Shown here piece after piece: positions 1 to 6,080 of a stretch of DNA of 7,190 bases; position 1 is the stretch's first letter; every line of letters starts with the position of its first letter. The DNA is from Alphaproteobacteria bacterium (GTDB lineage Bacteria; Pseudomonadota; Alphaproteobacteria; Reyranellales; Reyranellaceae): positions 1,516 through 8,705 of the forward strand of contig VBAF01000010.1 of assembly GCA_005884705.1 (NCBI GenBank), in the 5' to 3' direction. The position numbers and the translations under genes were made by a program. The notes under the pieces are model-generated. The model saw nothing but the letters and a program-made list of their open reading frames with translations. It had not been told where the DNA came from and searched no databases.

Positions 1-265
1 CGGAAGTATGACCGGCGGCCCGAAAGCTCTCCTCGCTCTCCCACCACAGCTCGGCCACGCCGTCATACGGCTCGGGCGCGCCGCGTACCTTGGCCATGCC
101 CGACCCGAGTTCGTCGTCGCGGCGATGGAGCTGCACGTAGCGCACCATGCCGAGCGCCGGCTGCAACCGGTGCACCAGCGGGCCGTGCTTGTTCAGCCAG
201 TAGTCCTGGAACGCAGCGAGCGTCAGGCCAGGCTTGCGGCGCAGGCAGAAGGTGAGTTTAAGCAT
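1..265 (-). CDS. EthD-like dimeric alpha/beta-barrel protein (N-terminal part)
   Basis: Reading leftward from an ATG at 265-263 gives 88 codons before the window edge, so the C-terminus is missing. The N-terminus MLKLTFCLRRKPGLTLAAFQ, followed by DYWLNKHGPLV (residues 21-31) and ALGMVRYVQLH (37-47), matches the EthD/ferredoxin-like dimeric barrel pattern: a first beta strand, a helix with the F-x-x-Y-W motif, then HGPLV and a second strand containing RYVQ. EthD-family proteins are small cytoplasmic proteins. The founder sits in an ether-degradation cluster, but most members have no assigned reaction, so no substrate is given here. The start is supported by a GGAGG ribosome site 7 nt upstream and a TATAAT promoter. 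The gene is divergent from the toxin-antitoxin pair. The family call is fairly sure; the specific role is unknown. Confidence 0.8.
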   Translation of the reverse strand, partial: MLKLTFCLRRKPGLTLAAFQDYWLNKHGPLVHRLQPALGMVRYVQLHRRDDELGSGMAKVRGAPEPYDGVAELWWESEESFRAAGHTS

Positions 266-272
266 GGCGCAT

Positions 273-277
273 CCTCC
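273..277 (-). promoter_or_regulatory. Shine-Dalgarno site of the EthD-like gene
   Basis: The minus strand reads GGAGG, 7 nt before the ATG at 265. This is one of the strongest ribosome sites in the window, and it fixes the start of the EthD-like gene. Confidence 0.8.
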
Positions 278-288
278 GACGGCCCGCT

Positions 289-316
289 ATTATATGACTA
301 GTTTTCTGGTCATCAA
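289..316 (-). promoter_or_regulatory. Sigma70-like promoter for the EthD-like gene
   Basis: On the minus strand, TTGATG (316-311) is followed after 16 nt by a perfect TATAAT (294-289). The expected transcript start is about 281-283, giving a leader of roughly 16-20 nt that contains the GGAGG site. The -35 box matches consensus at four of six positions. The inverted repeat at 294-313 fills the spacer and touches both boxes, so a repressor bound there should block this promoter. Promoter identity is inferred from consensus match only. Confidence 0.6.
294..313. promoter_or_regulatory. Candidate toxin-antitoxin operator (inverted repeat)
   Basis: The 20-mer has 8-bp arms, ATGACTAG and CTGGTCAT, around TTTT; seven of the eight arm pairs match. 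It ends 13 nt before the antitoxin ATG. Phd/YefM antitoxins are known to bind palindromes at their own promoters, so this is a natural autoregulatory site. It also overlaps the divergent EthD promoter. The plus-strand promoter is less clear: TATTAT at 288-293 is a possible -10 box, but no good -35 box is visible. The operator role is inferred. Confidence 0.45.
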
Positions 317-326
317 CGAGAGTCCC

Positions 327-560
327 ATGGTCACTGTCAATCTCGCCCAGGCCAAGGCCCGGCTGAGCGAACTGCTCGACAAAGTCGAGAAGGGCGAAGG
401 CGTGGTCATCACGCGCCACGGCAGGCCGGTTGCCAATCTGTCGGCGGTGAAAACGCCAAGCCGGCCGCTCAAGCCGCTCGGCAGTTTCCGCGCCCGCATG
501 CCTCGCTTGCGCCGGCCGAGCGCCGCTCTGTTGCGTGAGGCACGCGACGAGAGTCTGTAG
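327..560 (+). CDS. Phd/YefM-family antitoxin
   Basis: This 77-residue protein begins MVTVNLAQAKARLSELLDKV and continues GEGVVITRHGRPVANLS. That is the classic Phd/YefM N-terminal DNA-binding fold: a short strand, the A-K-x-x-L-S-x-L-L helix, then VVITRHGRPVA. The C-terminal part (about residues 44-77) is rich in Arg and Pro and ends in a helix (SAALLREARDESL), as expected for the disordered tail that wraps the partner toxin. It should neutralise the PIN toxin encoded next and repress the shared promoter. The ATG at 327 is chosen because the domain starts there; the frame is open further upstream (ATG at 294), but that would add residues unlike the family. The ribosome site is weak (CGAGAG, about 317-322). 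The stop overlaps the toxin GTG by one base. Confidence 0.88.
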   Translation: MVTVNLAQAKARLSELLDKVEKGEGVVITRHGRPVANLSAVKTPSRPLKPLGSFRARMPRLRRPSAALLREARDESL

Positions 561-988
561 TGCTGTACTTCGACACGAGCTTTCTGGTCCCGCTGCTTCT
601 TCAGGAACCGACCAGCGCGAGAGTGGAGCGCTTGCTGGTCGGTCTCGCCGGCGAGGAGCTCGCGATCAGCCACTGGACACGCGTCGAATTCTCGTCGCTG
701 CTGGCACGCGAGGTCCGCGTGGGCGGGCTGAAGGCTGCTGCCGCGCGCGAGGCCGATACGGAATTCGAGAGTATCGTCCGGGAGTCCTTCGTCGTGCTTC
801 TGCCGACCAGTGACGACTTCGATCTGGCCAAGGACTATCTCGGCCGTCCGGCCACCGGTTTGCGCGCCGGCGATGCGCTGCATCTCGCCATTGCGCACAA
901 CCACGGAAGCCATCGTATCTATAGTCTCGACAATACGCTTCTGAAGGCCGGCCGCATGATCGGCCTGCCCATGACACGCGGCATATGA
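560..988 (+). CDS. VapC-like PIN-domain ribonuclease toxin
   Basis: This 142-residue single-domain PIN protein starts at a GTG that shares its first base with the antitoxin stop TAG, so the two should be translationally coupled. The acidic residues of a PIN active site are in place: Asp5 in LYFDTSFLVP, Glu43 in WTRVEFSSLL, Asp105 in LRAGDALHLAIA and Asp124 in YSLDNTLLKA. Length and order fit VapC toxins, Mg-dependent endoribonucleases that cut tRNA or rRNA; this one's target cannot be read from sequence. PIN toxins paired with Phd-type antitoxins are common. All catalytic positions are kept and the frame is intact, so the toxin looks active. The stop TGA (986-988) is directly followed by the hrpB ATG. 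Confidence 0.9.
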   Translation: MLYFDTSFLVPLLLQEPTSARVERLLVGLAGEELAISHWTRVEFSSLLAREVRVGGLKAAAAREADTEFESIVRESFVVLLPTSDDFDLAKDYLGRPATGLRAGDALHLAIAHNHGSHRIYSLDNTLLKAGRMIGLPMTRGI

Positions 989-3433
989 ATGGACTCCCTC
1001 CCCGTCGATGAGGCCCTGCCGCGCCTGAAGGCGGTGCTGGCGGAGCGTCCGGCCGCGGTGCTGGTCGCGCCACCCGGCGCCGGCAAGACGACGCGCGTGC
1101 CGCTGGCACTGCTCGATGCGGCGTGGCTCGGCAGCCGAAAGATCATCATGCAGGAGCCGCGGCGGCTCGCGGCGCGGGCGGCAGCGCGACGCATGGCCAG
1201 CACGCTGGGCGAGGCGGTCGGCGAGACGGTGGGCTATCGCGTGCGACTCGACAGCAAGGTCGGCCCGCGCACCCGCATCGAGGTCGTCACCGACGGCCTG
1301 TTCCTGCGCATGCTACAGGACGACCCGTCGCTCGACGGCGTAGGCTGCGTGATCTTCGACGAACTGCACGAGCGCGGGCTGGAGACCGACCTCGCCTTCG
1401 CCCTGGTGCGCGAAGCGCAGCAGGCGCTGCGCGAGGACCTGCGGGTCATCGCCATGTCGGCGACGCTCGATCCCGGCCCGGTGTCGGAGCGGCTGGGCGG
1501 CGCGCCGGTCGTCGAATCGGCGGGGCGCATGTTCCCGGTCGAGACGCGCTACCTCGATCGCGAGGCGAGCGGGCGCTTCGAGGACACCGTGGCGAGCGCG
1601 GTACGCGGCGCGCTCGCGCAGGAAGGCGGCAGCGCGCTGGTCTTCCTGCCGGGCGTGCGCGAGATCCGCCGCGTCGAGGAGCGATTGGCCGGACTGGCAC
1701 CGACCGTCGATGTCGCGCCGTTGTACGGCGACCTGTCGCCGGCCGAGCAGGACCGCGCCATCGCGCCATCGCCCGCCGGGCGGCGCAAGATCGTGCTCGC
1801 GACCTCGATCGCCGAGACCAGCCTGACCATCGAGGGCGTGCGCCTGGTGATCGACGGCGGCTTGATGCGCGTGCCGCGCTTCTCGCCGCGCTCCGGCATG
1901 ACGCGGCTCGAGACGGTGCGGGTGAGCCAGGCGTCCGCCGACCAGCGCCGCGGCCGCGCCGGCCGGCTCGAGCCCGGCATCTGCTACCGGCTGTGGACCG
2001 AGGAGGCGCAGCGCGGCCTGCGGCCCTTCACGCCGCCCGAGATCCTCGATGCCGACCTGGCACCGCTCGCGCTCGAGCTTGCCGCCTGGGGCGTGGCCGA
2101 GGCGAGCACCCTGCCCTGGCTGACGCCGCCACCCGCCTCGGCGCTCGCCACCGCGCGCGCGCTGCTGCTCGACCTCGGCGCGCTCGACCCTTCGACGACG
2201 CTCAGGACAGGCGCGGACGGCGCGATCACGCCGCACGGCCGGGCGATGGCGCGGCTCGGCCAGCATCCGCGGCTCGCCCATCTGGTGCTGAAGGGCCGCG
2301 CGCTGAAGCAGGGCCGCGTTGCCGCGCTGATCGCCGCCATCCTCGGCGAGCGCGATTTCCTGCGCGAGCGCGACGTCGACCTGCGCCATCGCGTCGATAC
2401 GGCGCTGGCCGGCCGTGCGCCGCGGCTGATCAACGAGCAGGCCCGTCGGCTGACTCCGCGCGACGCGCGCGACGAGGCGCCCGATGCCTCGATGACCGGC
2501 GCGCTGCTGGCGCTCGCCTATCCCGACCGCATCGGGCGCCGGCGCGGCGGCAGCGCCAACCGCTACCTGCTGTCGGGCGGCCGCGGGGCGGTGCTGCCCG
2601 ATGGCGACCCGCTGTCGAACGAGGAGTTCCTGGTCGTCGCCGACCTGGACGGCGCAGCGCAGGATGCGCGGATCTTCCTCGCCGCGCCGATCACTGTTGG
2701 CCAGATCGAGGAGCTTTACGGCGACCGCATCACCGACGAGGAAATCGTCGAATGGCGCGGCGGCACTGTGGCCGCTCGACGACGCCGGCGTTTCGACGCG
2801 CTGATCCTCGAGGACAAGCCGGTCAGCAAGCCCGACCCCGAGAAGGTGAAGGCGGCGATGCTGGACGGGCTGCGCCAGCACGGCCTGCCCTGGACCGACG
2901 AGCTCGGCGCCTGGCGCCGGCGCATCGCCTTCCTGCGCCGGCTCGACGGGAGCTGGCCCGATCTGTCCGACGAGACGCTGCTCGGTTCGCTCGAATGGCT
3001 CGAGCCGTTCGTCGATGGCGCTGCGCGGCGCATCGACTTCGCCGCGGCGCTGAAGGCGCTGGTGCCGTGGGACCGCCAGCGCCAGGTCGATGCACTGGCG
3101 CCGACCCACATCGAGGTGCCGAGCGGTTCGCGCATCCCGGTCGACTATTCGACTCCGGCCGAACCCACCCTGTCGGTACGCCTGCAGGAGATGTTCGGCC
3201 TCGCCGAGACGCCGCGGGTCGGCGGCGGCAAGGTGCCCCTGCTCATTCACCTGCTGTCGCCGGCGCGCCGGCCGGTACAGGTGACGCGCGATCTCGCGAG
3301 CTTCTGGGCCTCGGGCTACAAGGCGGTGAAGGCCGAGCTCAAGGGGCGTTACCCGAGGCATTACTGGCCCGACGATCCGCTGGTCGCCGAGCCAACCGCG
3401 CGGGTGCGGCCGCGGCCTACTCCATCTCGATGA
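989..3433 (+). CDS. hrpB: ATP-dependent RNA helicase HrpB
   Basis: The 814-residue DEAH/RHA-type helicase has the usual length for HrpB. Visible motifs: Walker A APPGAGKTT (27-35), motif Ia EPRRLAARAAA (56-66), motif II DELHER (124-129, the HrpB form of the DEAH box), motif III SAT (157-159), motif IV LVFLPG (217-222), motif V ATSIAETSLTIEGV (271-284) and motif VI QRRGRAGR (319-326). A winged-helix/HA2 region follows (about 350-480). The HrpB-specific C-terminal domain includes PTHIEVPSGSRIPVDY (706-721), RLQEMFGLAETPR and the near-terminal GRYPRHYWPDDPL. HrpB is a cytoplasmic helicase of poorly defined RNA substrate; a related protein, HrpA, rescues stalled ribosomes. The ATG follows the toxin stop with no gap and has no clear SD, suggesting coupling to the toxin-antitoxin transcript. 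Residues 401-408 appear to be an extra insertion (see repeat). The last 17 nt overlap the convergent DUF2798 gene. Confidence 0.95.
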   Translation: MDSLPVDEALPRLKAVLAERPAAVLVAPPGAGKTTRVPLALLDAAWLGSRKIIMQEPRRLAARAAARRMASTLGEAVGETVGYRVRLDSKVGPRTRIEVVTDGLFLRMLQDDPSLDGVGCVIFDELHERGLETDLAFALVREAQQALREDLRVIAMSATLDPGPVSERLGGAPVVESAGRMFPVETRYLDREASGRFEDTVASAVRGALAQEGGSALVFLPGVREIRRVEERLAGLAPTVDVAPLYGDLSPAEQDRAIAPSPAGRRKIVLATSIAETSLTIEGVRLVIDGGLMRVPRFSPRSGMTRLETVRVSQASADQRRGRAGRLEPGICYRLWTEEAQRGLRPFTPPEILDADLAPLALELAAWGVAEASTLPWLTPPPASALATARALLLDLGALDPSTTLRTGADGAITPHGRAMARLGQHPRLAHLVLKGRALKQGRVAALIAAILGERDFLRERDVDLRHRVDTALAGRAPRLINEQARRLTPRDARDEAPDASMTGALLALAYPDRIGRRRGGSANRYLLSGGRGAVLPDGDPLSNEEFLVVADLDGAAQDARIFLAAPITVGQIEELYGDRITDEEIVEWRGGTVAARRRRRFDALILEDKPVSKPDPEKVKAAMLDGLRQHGLPWTDELGAWRRRIAFLRRLDGSWPDLSDETLLGSLEWLEPFVDGAARRIDFAAALKALVPWDRQRQVDALAPTHIEVPSGSRIPVDYSTPAEPTLSVRLQEMFGLAETPRVGGGKVPLLIHLLSPARRPVQVTRDLASFWASGYKAVKAELKGRYPRHYWPDDPLVAEPTARVRPRPTPSR
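2189..2212 (+). repeat. Intragenic 24-bp insertion resembling a dispersed repeat
   Basis: Residues 401-408 of HrpB read PSTTLRTG, between LLLDLGALD and ADGAITPHGRAMARLGQHPRL. Removing these 24 nt leaves LGALD-ADGAITPHG, which matches the usual HrpB spacing here. The DNA, CCTTCGACGACGCTCAGGAC and on to 2212, resembles the interspersed element CCTTCGAC-N3/4-CTCAGG seen in many GC-rich bacterial genomes. Its translations (LRTG, FDxAQDR, and LSxVEG on the other strand) recur in unrelated proteins, and all three appear here in the three relevant frames. The insertion keeps the frame. Repeat membership comes from memory of the pattern, not from a search, and no second copy was seen in this window. 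Confidence 0.6.
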
Positions 3434-3662
3434 GGTAGCCCAGCCAGCGGCGGACCCGCGGCATCATCACCACCATGGTCGGGAAGGCGACTGCCCAGGC
3501 AATCATCCACGACGCCATCCAGGTCCAAAACACCCCCGGTGCGTTGCCCAGCGCACGCCAGGTCGCCACGCCCGAGACCAGGAAGGTCATGAAAAAGGAG
3601 GTGCCCAGGGGAAGGGCAAATCGCATCCAGGAAGCAGGGAGTTTCTTCACGACGGGCCGCAC
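3417..3662 (-). CDS. Small DUF2798-type membrane protein
   Basis: An 81-residue protein from a GTG at 3662, or 77 residues from a GTG at 3650 (KKLPASW...), which looks closer to the family start; neither has a clear SD. Two hydrophobic helices are visible: about residues 15-37 (FALPLGTSFFMTFLVSGVAT) and 45-67 (FWTWMASWMIAWAVAFPTMV). They are joined by a short loop (RALGNAPGV), with a basic tail RVRRWLGYL. The pattern MTFLVSGVATWRALG followed by W-x-x-W-x-x-A-W-A-x-A-F-P fits the DUF2798 family of inner-membrane proteins, whose function is unknown. The gene converges on hrpB with a 17-nt tail overlap and diverges from the amidase with only 19 nt between them, so the amidase promoter would have to lie inside this gene. 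The family call is moderately sure. Confidence 0.72.
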   Translation of the reverse strand: MRPVVKKLPASWMRFALPLGTSFFMTFLVSGVATWRALGNAPGVFWTWMASWMIAWAVAFPTMVVMMPRVRRWLGYLIEME

Positions 3663-3681
3663 AATATGCTACGGCCATACC

Positions 3682-5139
3682 ATGTCCATTGCCCTGCCGT
3701 TCCAGACCGCCAAGCAACTTGCCGCGGCGATCCGGAAGAAGAAGATCGGCTGCGTCGAGCTGCTCGATCTCTACCTGAAGCGCGTCGAAGCCCACAATCC
3801 GGGGCTCAATGCCGTCATCGCCATGGATGCCGAGGGCGCGCGCAAGCGGGCCAAGGCTGCCGACAAGGCGGTCAAGGCCGGCAAGAAACTCGGTCCGCTG
3901 CACGGCGTGCCGATGACACTCAAGGAATCCTACGACATCGCCGGCTATCCCACGACCTGGGGCAATCCTGCCTTCAAGGACAAGAAGGTCGAGAAGAATT
4001 CACTGGCGGCGCAGCGGCTGCTCGATGCCGGCGTCACCTTGTTCGGCAAGACCAACGTGCCGCTCAATCTCGCCGACTGGCAGAGCTACAACGAGGTCTA
4101 CGGCCTCACGAAGAATCCATGGGACCTGTCGCGCACGCCGGGCGGCTCGTCGGGCGGCTCGGGCGCGGCCCTGGCGGCGGGACTGACCGGGCTCGAGGCT
4201 GGCAGCGACATCGGCGCCTCGATCCGCAACCCGGCGCACTATTGCGGCGTGTTCGGCCACAAGCCGACCTGGGGCGTCGTCTCGCCGCGCGGCCACGCCT
4301 TGAACGGCAACGTGGCGCAGGCCGACATCAGCGTGTGCGGCCCGCTGGCGCGCGGCGCCGCCGATCTCGAGATCGCGATGAACGTGATGGCTGGGCCCGA
4401 TGCCATCGACGGCCGCGGCTGGACGCTCAGCCTGCCGCGCTCGAAGAAACAGAAGCTGCGCGACTTCAAGGTCGCGGTCGTGGTGAACGACCCCAACTGC
4501 GAGGTCGACCAGTCGGTTCAGGACGAGATCCAGAAGCTCGCCGATTTCCTCGGCAAGAAGAAGGCCAAGGTGAGCGACACGGCGCGGCCGGCAATCGACA
4601 CGGCCGAACAGAACGACGTCTTCATCCGGCTGCTGCGCGCGGCGACCTCGGGCCGGCTGTCGGACGAAGCCTGGCGCACGGCGGCGCGCGATGCGGCGGC
4701 GCTGCCCGGCGACGACATGAGCTACTTCGCCCAGATGCAGCGCGGCAACTCGCTGTCGCATCGCACCTGGCTGCAGCTCAACGAAAAGCGGCACCGCATG
4801 CGACTCGCCTGGGATGCGTTCTTCAAGGACTACGACCTGCTGCTCTGCCCGGTCTCGGTCACTGCGGCCTTCCCGCACGACCACAAGGACCCGCGCCACG
4901 AGCGGCTGATCGTGGTCAACAACAAGCGGGTGCCGGTGGTCGACCAGATCTTCTGGGCCGGCTACTCCGGCCTCACCTACCTGCCCGCCTCGGCCGCACC
5001 GATCGGCCAGTCGAGCGACGGCCTGCCGATCGGCGTCCAGATCGTTGGCCCGCAATACGGCGACTACGCCTGCATCCAGTTCGCCAAGCTGCTCGAGAAG
5101 GAATATCGCAGCTTTGTGCCGCCGCCTGCGTACCGCTAG
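3682..5139 (+). CDS. Amidase-signature family amidase
   Basis: A 485-residue enzyme of the amidase-signature family, which hydrolyses amide bonds through a Ser-cisSer-Lys triad. The triad is complete: Lys81 in HGVPMTLKES, Ser156 in TPGGSSGGSGAALAAG and nucleophile Ser180 in GSDIGASIRNPA. FGKTNVPLNLADWQSYN (121-137) and the C-terminal LPIGVQIVGPQYGD are further family blocks. There is no signal peptide, so it is probably cytoplasmic. The sequence does not define the substrate; nothing marks it as the GatA subunit (no gatB or gatC nearby), so a stand-alone amidase is likelier. The ATG at 3682 (MSIALPFQTAKQLAAAIR) is chosen because the family helix begins there, although the frame is open further upstream. 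The ribosome site is poor. TATGCT at 3665-3670 could be a -10 box giving a nearly leaderless message, but this is weak. The stop lies 9 nt before the apt ATG, suggesting an operon. Confidence 0.93.
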   Translation: MSIALPFQTAKQLAAAIRKKKIGCVELLDLYLKRVEAHNPGLNAVIAMDAEGARKRAKAADKAVKAGKKLGPLHGVPMTLKESYDIAGYPTTWGNPAFKDKKVEKNSLAAQRLLDAGVTLFGKTNVPLNLADWQSYNEVYGLTKNPWDLSRTPGGSSGGSGAALAAGLTGLEAGSDIGASIRNPAHYCGVFGHKPTWGVVSPRGHALNGNVAQADISVCGPLARGAADLEIAMNVMAGPDAIDGRGWTLSLPRSKKQKLRDFKVAVVVNDPNCEVDQSVQDEIQKLADFLGKKKAKVSDTARPAIDTAEQNDVFIRLLRAATSGRLSDEAWRTAARDAAALPGDDMSYFAQMQRGNSLSHRTWLQLNEKRHRMRLAWDAFFKDYDLLLCPVSVTAAFPHDHKDPRHERLIVVNNKRVPVVDQIFWAGYSGLTYLPASAAPIGQSSDGLPIGVQIVGPQYGDYACIQFAKLLEKEYRSFVPPPAYR

Positions 5140-5144
5140 AGGAG
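5138..5144 (+). promoter_or_regulatory. Shine-Dalgarno site of apt
   Basis: AGAGGAG lies 4 nt before the ATG at 5149 and overlaps the amidase stop. It is strong and well placed, which shows the original apt start was at 5149 even though that frame now stops at 5239-5241. Confidence 0.75.
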
Positions 5145-5148
5145 CCGC

Positions 5149-5666
5149 ATGAATCTCAAGGACCACATCCGGTCGATCCGACCCTGCTGGCGCATCCCAA
5201 GGCTTGGCACGCCACCATCGAGCAGATGGCCGAGGCGATAAAGAAGCACAAGCCGGACGTGCTGGCCGGCATCGAATCGCGCGGCTTCCTGCTCGCGGCA
5301 CCGCTCGCGCTGGCGCTCGGCACCGGCTTCGTGATGCTGCGCAAGCAGGGCAAGCTGCCCGGCATCACGGTGCGCCACACCTATGCGCTGGAGTACGGCA
5401 CCGACACGATCGAGATCCAGGCCGACGCCCTCGGCAAGGGCAAGCGGGTCGTGCTGGTCGACGATCTGCTCGCCACCGGCGGCACCATGGCAGCGGCGAT
5501 CAGGCTGCTCGAGCAGGTCGGCGCGGTCGTGCCGGCGGCAGCCTGCATCATCGAGCTGACCTTCCTCGAGGGCCGCGACGATCCGATCGCCCAGTCGCTC
5601 TCGACCTTCGCGGTACTGCCGGACGGCGCCGGCGCGTTCAACCGCGCCGACAACCACGCAGGTTAG
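5149..5666 (+). pseudogene. apt: Adenine phosphoribosyltransferase, frameshifted and with a foreign tail
   Basis: APRT converts adenine and PRPP to AMP in purine salvage. The start MNLKDHIRSI (5149-5178) is typical, but that frame runs into TAA at 5239-5241 after 30 codons. The rest reads in another frame: TLLAHPKAWHATIEQMAEAI, GIESRGFLLAAPLA, the loop GKLPGITVRHTYALEYGT, and the PRPP-binding motif VVLVDDLLATGGT. The segment normally joining RSI to TLL (an FPKPGI-x-F-x-DIS type motif, about 13-14 residues) is missing, which fits a deletion of about 40 nt that shifts the frame. Only an internal ATG at 5226, without SD, could make a 146-residue product. After CIIELTFLEGR the expected APRT ending is absent; instead DDPIAQSLSTFAVLP follows, resembling the last strand of a hotdog thioesterase. 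The stop TAG overlaps the convergent gene's stop by 4 nt. It is probably inactive, unless the deletion is an assembly error. Confidence 0.85.
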
Positions 5667-5753
5667 CTGTCGTACTTGAGCAGCGCCTCGACCGGCACCG
5701 GCACCTTGCTGCGGCCTTCGAGGAAAGTGAGCTCGATGATGCAGGCCGCCGCC
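5534..5753. repeat. Inverted repeat (43-bp arms) flanking a tail-exchange segment
   Basis: The left arm is 5534-5576 on the plus strand; the right arm is 5711-5753 read on the minus strand. They match at 39 of 43 positions and both encode AAACIIELTFLEGR. The four differences (plus-strand positions 5540, 5558, 5561, 5570) are all third codon positions and synonymous: Ala, Leu, Thr, Glu. The arms enclose 134 bp containing the C-terminal ends of two convergent genes. Each arm is the point where one gene switches into the other's C-terminal sequence. Recombination between the arms would invert the enclosed DNA and keep both frames. Confidence 0.85.
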
Positions 5754-6079
5754 GCCTTCACCGCGCGTGCAACCGCGATCACGTCCTGCTGCACCGCGGC
5801 GCGCAGGAAGTTGGTGGTGAGCGAAATCGTCGCCAAGGTCGCAAACCGGCCAAGCTTCTCGCAGATCGCCAGCACCATCACCGTATCGGCCATCGCCATC
5901 ATCGCCTGGCCGATCACCACGCCGCCCGGCCGCGCGATCCTGTCGCTGAACGGCAGCCTGACTCGGATCGAGTCGACCGAGACCTGCTCGATCCGAAGAT
6001 TCAGGTCCCATATCCAGGGCTCGAAGTTGCCGCCCGGCAAAAGCTGCGCCTGCGCCGTCTCGAGAGTGAAGAATCCCAT
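5663..6079 (-). CDS. PaaI-type hotdog thioesterase with an APRT-like C-terminus
   Basis: The frame is open for 138 residues from the ATG at 6079 to TAA at 5665-5663. Residues about 25-109 look like a PaaI/YbgC-like hotdog domain: DLNLRIEQVSVDSIRVRLPF, then PGGVVIGQAMMAMADTVMVL in the place of the family's HGG-x-x-x-x-LAD helix, then TISLTTNFLRAA and DVIAVARAVKA. Such enzymes usually cleave acyl-CoA thioesters in the cytoplasm. Residues 110-138 (AAACIIELTFLEGRSKVPVP, then VEALLKYDS) do not fit this fold and instead match the end of adenine phosphoribosyltransferases (compare human APRT, LVELTSLKGREKLAPVPF). The expected final thioesterase strand lies on the opposite strand, attached to apt. 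The product is therefore chimeric, lacks its own last strand, and may be misfolded. The only in-frame ATG start, at 6079, has no SD; a stop lies just upstream in frame, and a 26-bp palindrome abuts it. Confidence 0.72.
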   Translation of the reverse strand: MGFFTLETAQAQLLPGGNFEPWIWDLNLRIEQVSVDSIRVRLPFSDRIARPGGVVIGQAMMAMADTVMVLAICEKLGRFATLATISLTTNFLRAAVQQDVIAVARAVKAAAACIIELTFLEGRSKVPVPVEALLKYDS

Positions 6080-6080
6080 G

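Noticed and set aside
8..301. Plus-strand frame opposite the EthD-like gene
   Set aside because: The minus strand has EthD motifs, an SD and a promoter; the plus frame has none.
234..326. N-terminal extension of the antitoxin, including an ATG at 294
   Set aside because: The extension crosses the operator and the EthD promoter, and the Phd/YefM fold begins at 327.
891..925. Possible hrpB promoter in the toxin gene (TTGCGC with TATCTA or TATAGT)
   Set aside because: Spacing is 19 or 23 nt and the boxes are weak; not enough to annotate.
1313..3361. Long antisense open frame opposite hrpB
   Set aside because: Its composition is typical of antisense shadows. hrpB carries all helicase motifs in the other reading.
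1123..3438. Very long open frame on the plus strand, one frame off hrpB
   Set aside because: It is Arg/Ala/Gly-rich, has no recognisable domain, and mirrors hrpB; a GC-rich third-position shadow.
3475..3681. N-terminal extension of the amidase
   Set aside because: The frame is open, but the extra residues are antisense to the DUF2798 protein and unlike any amidase. The family sequence begins at 3682.
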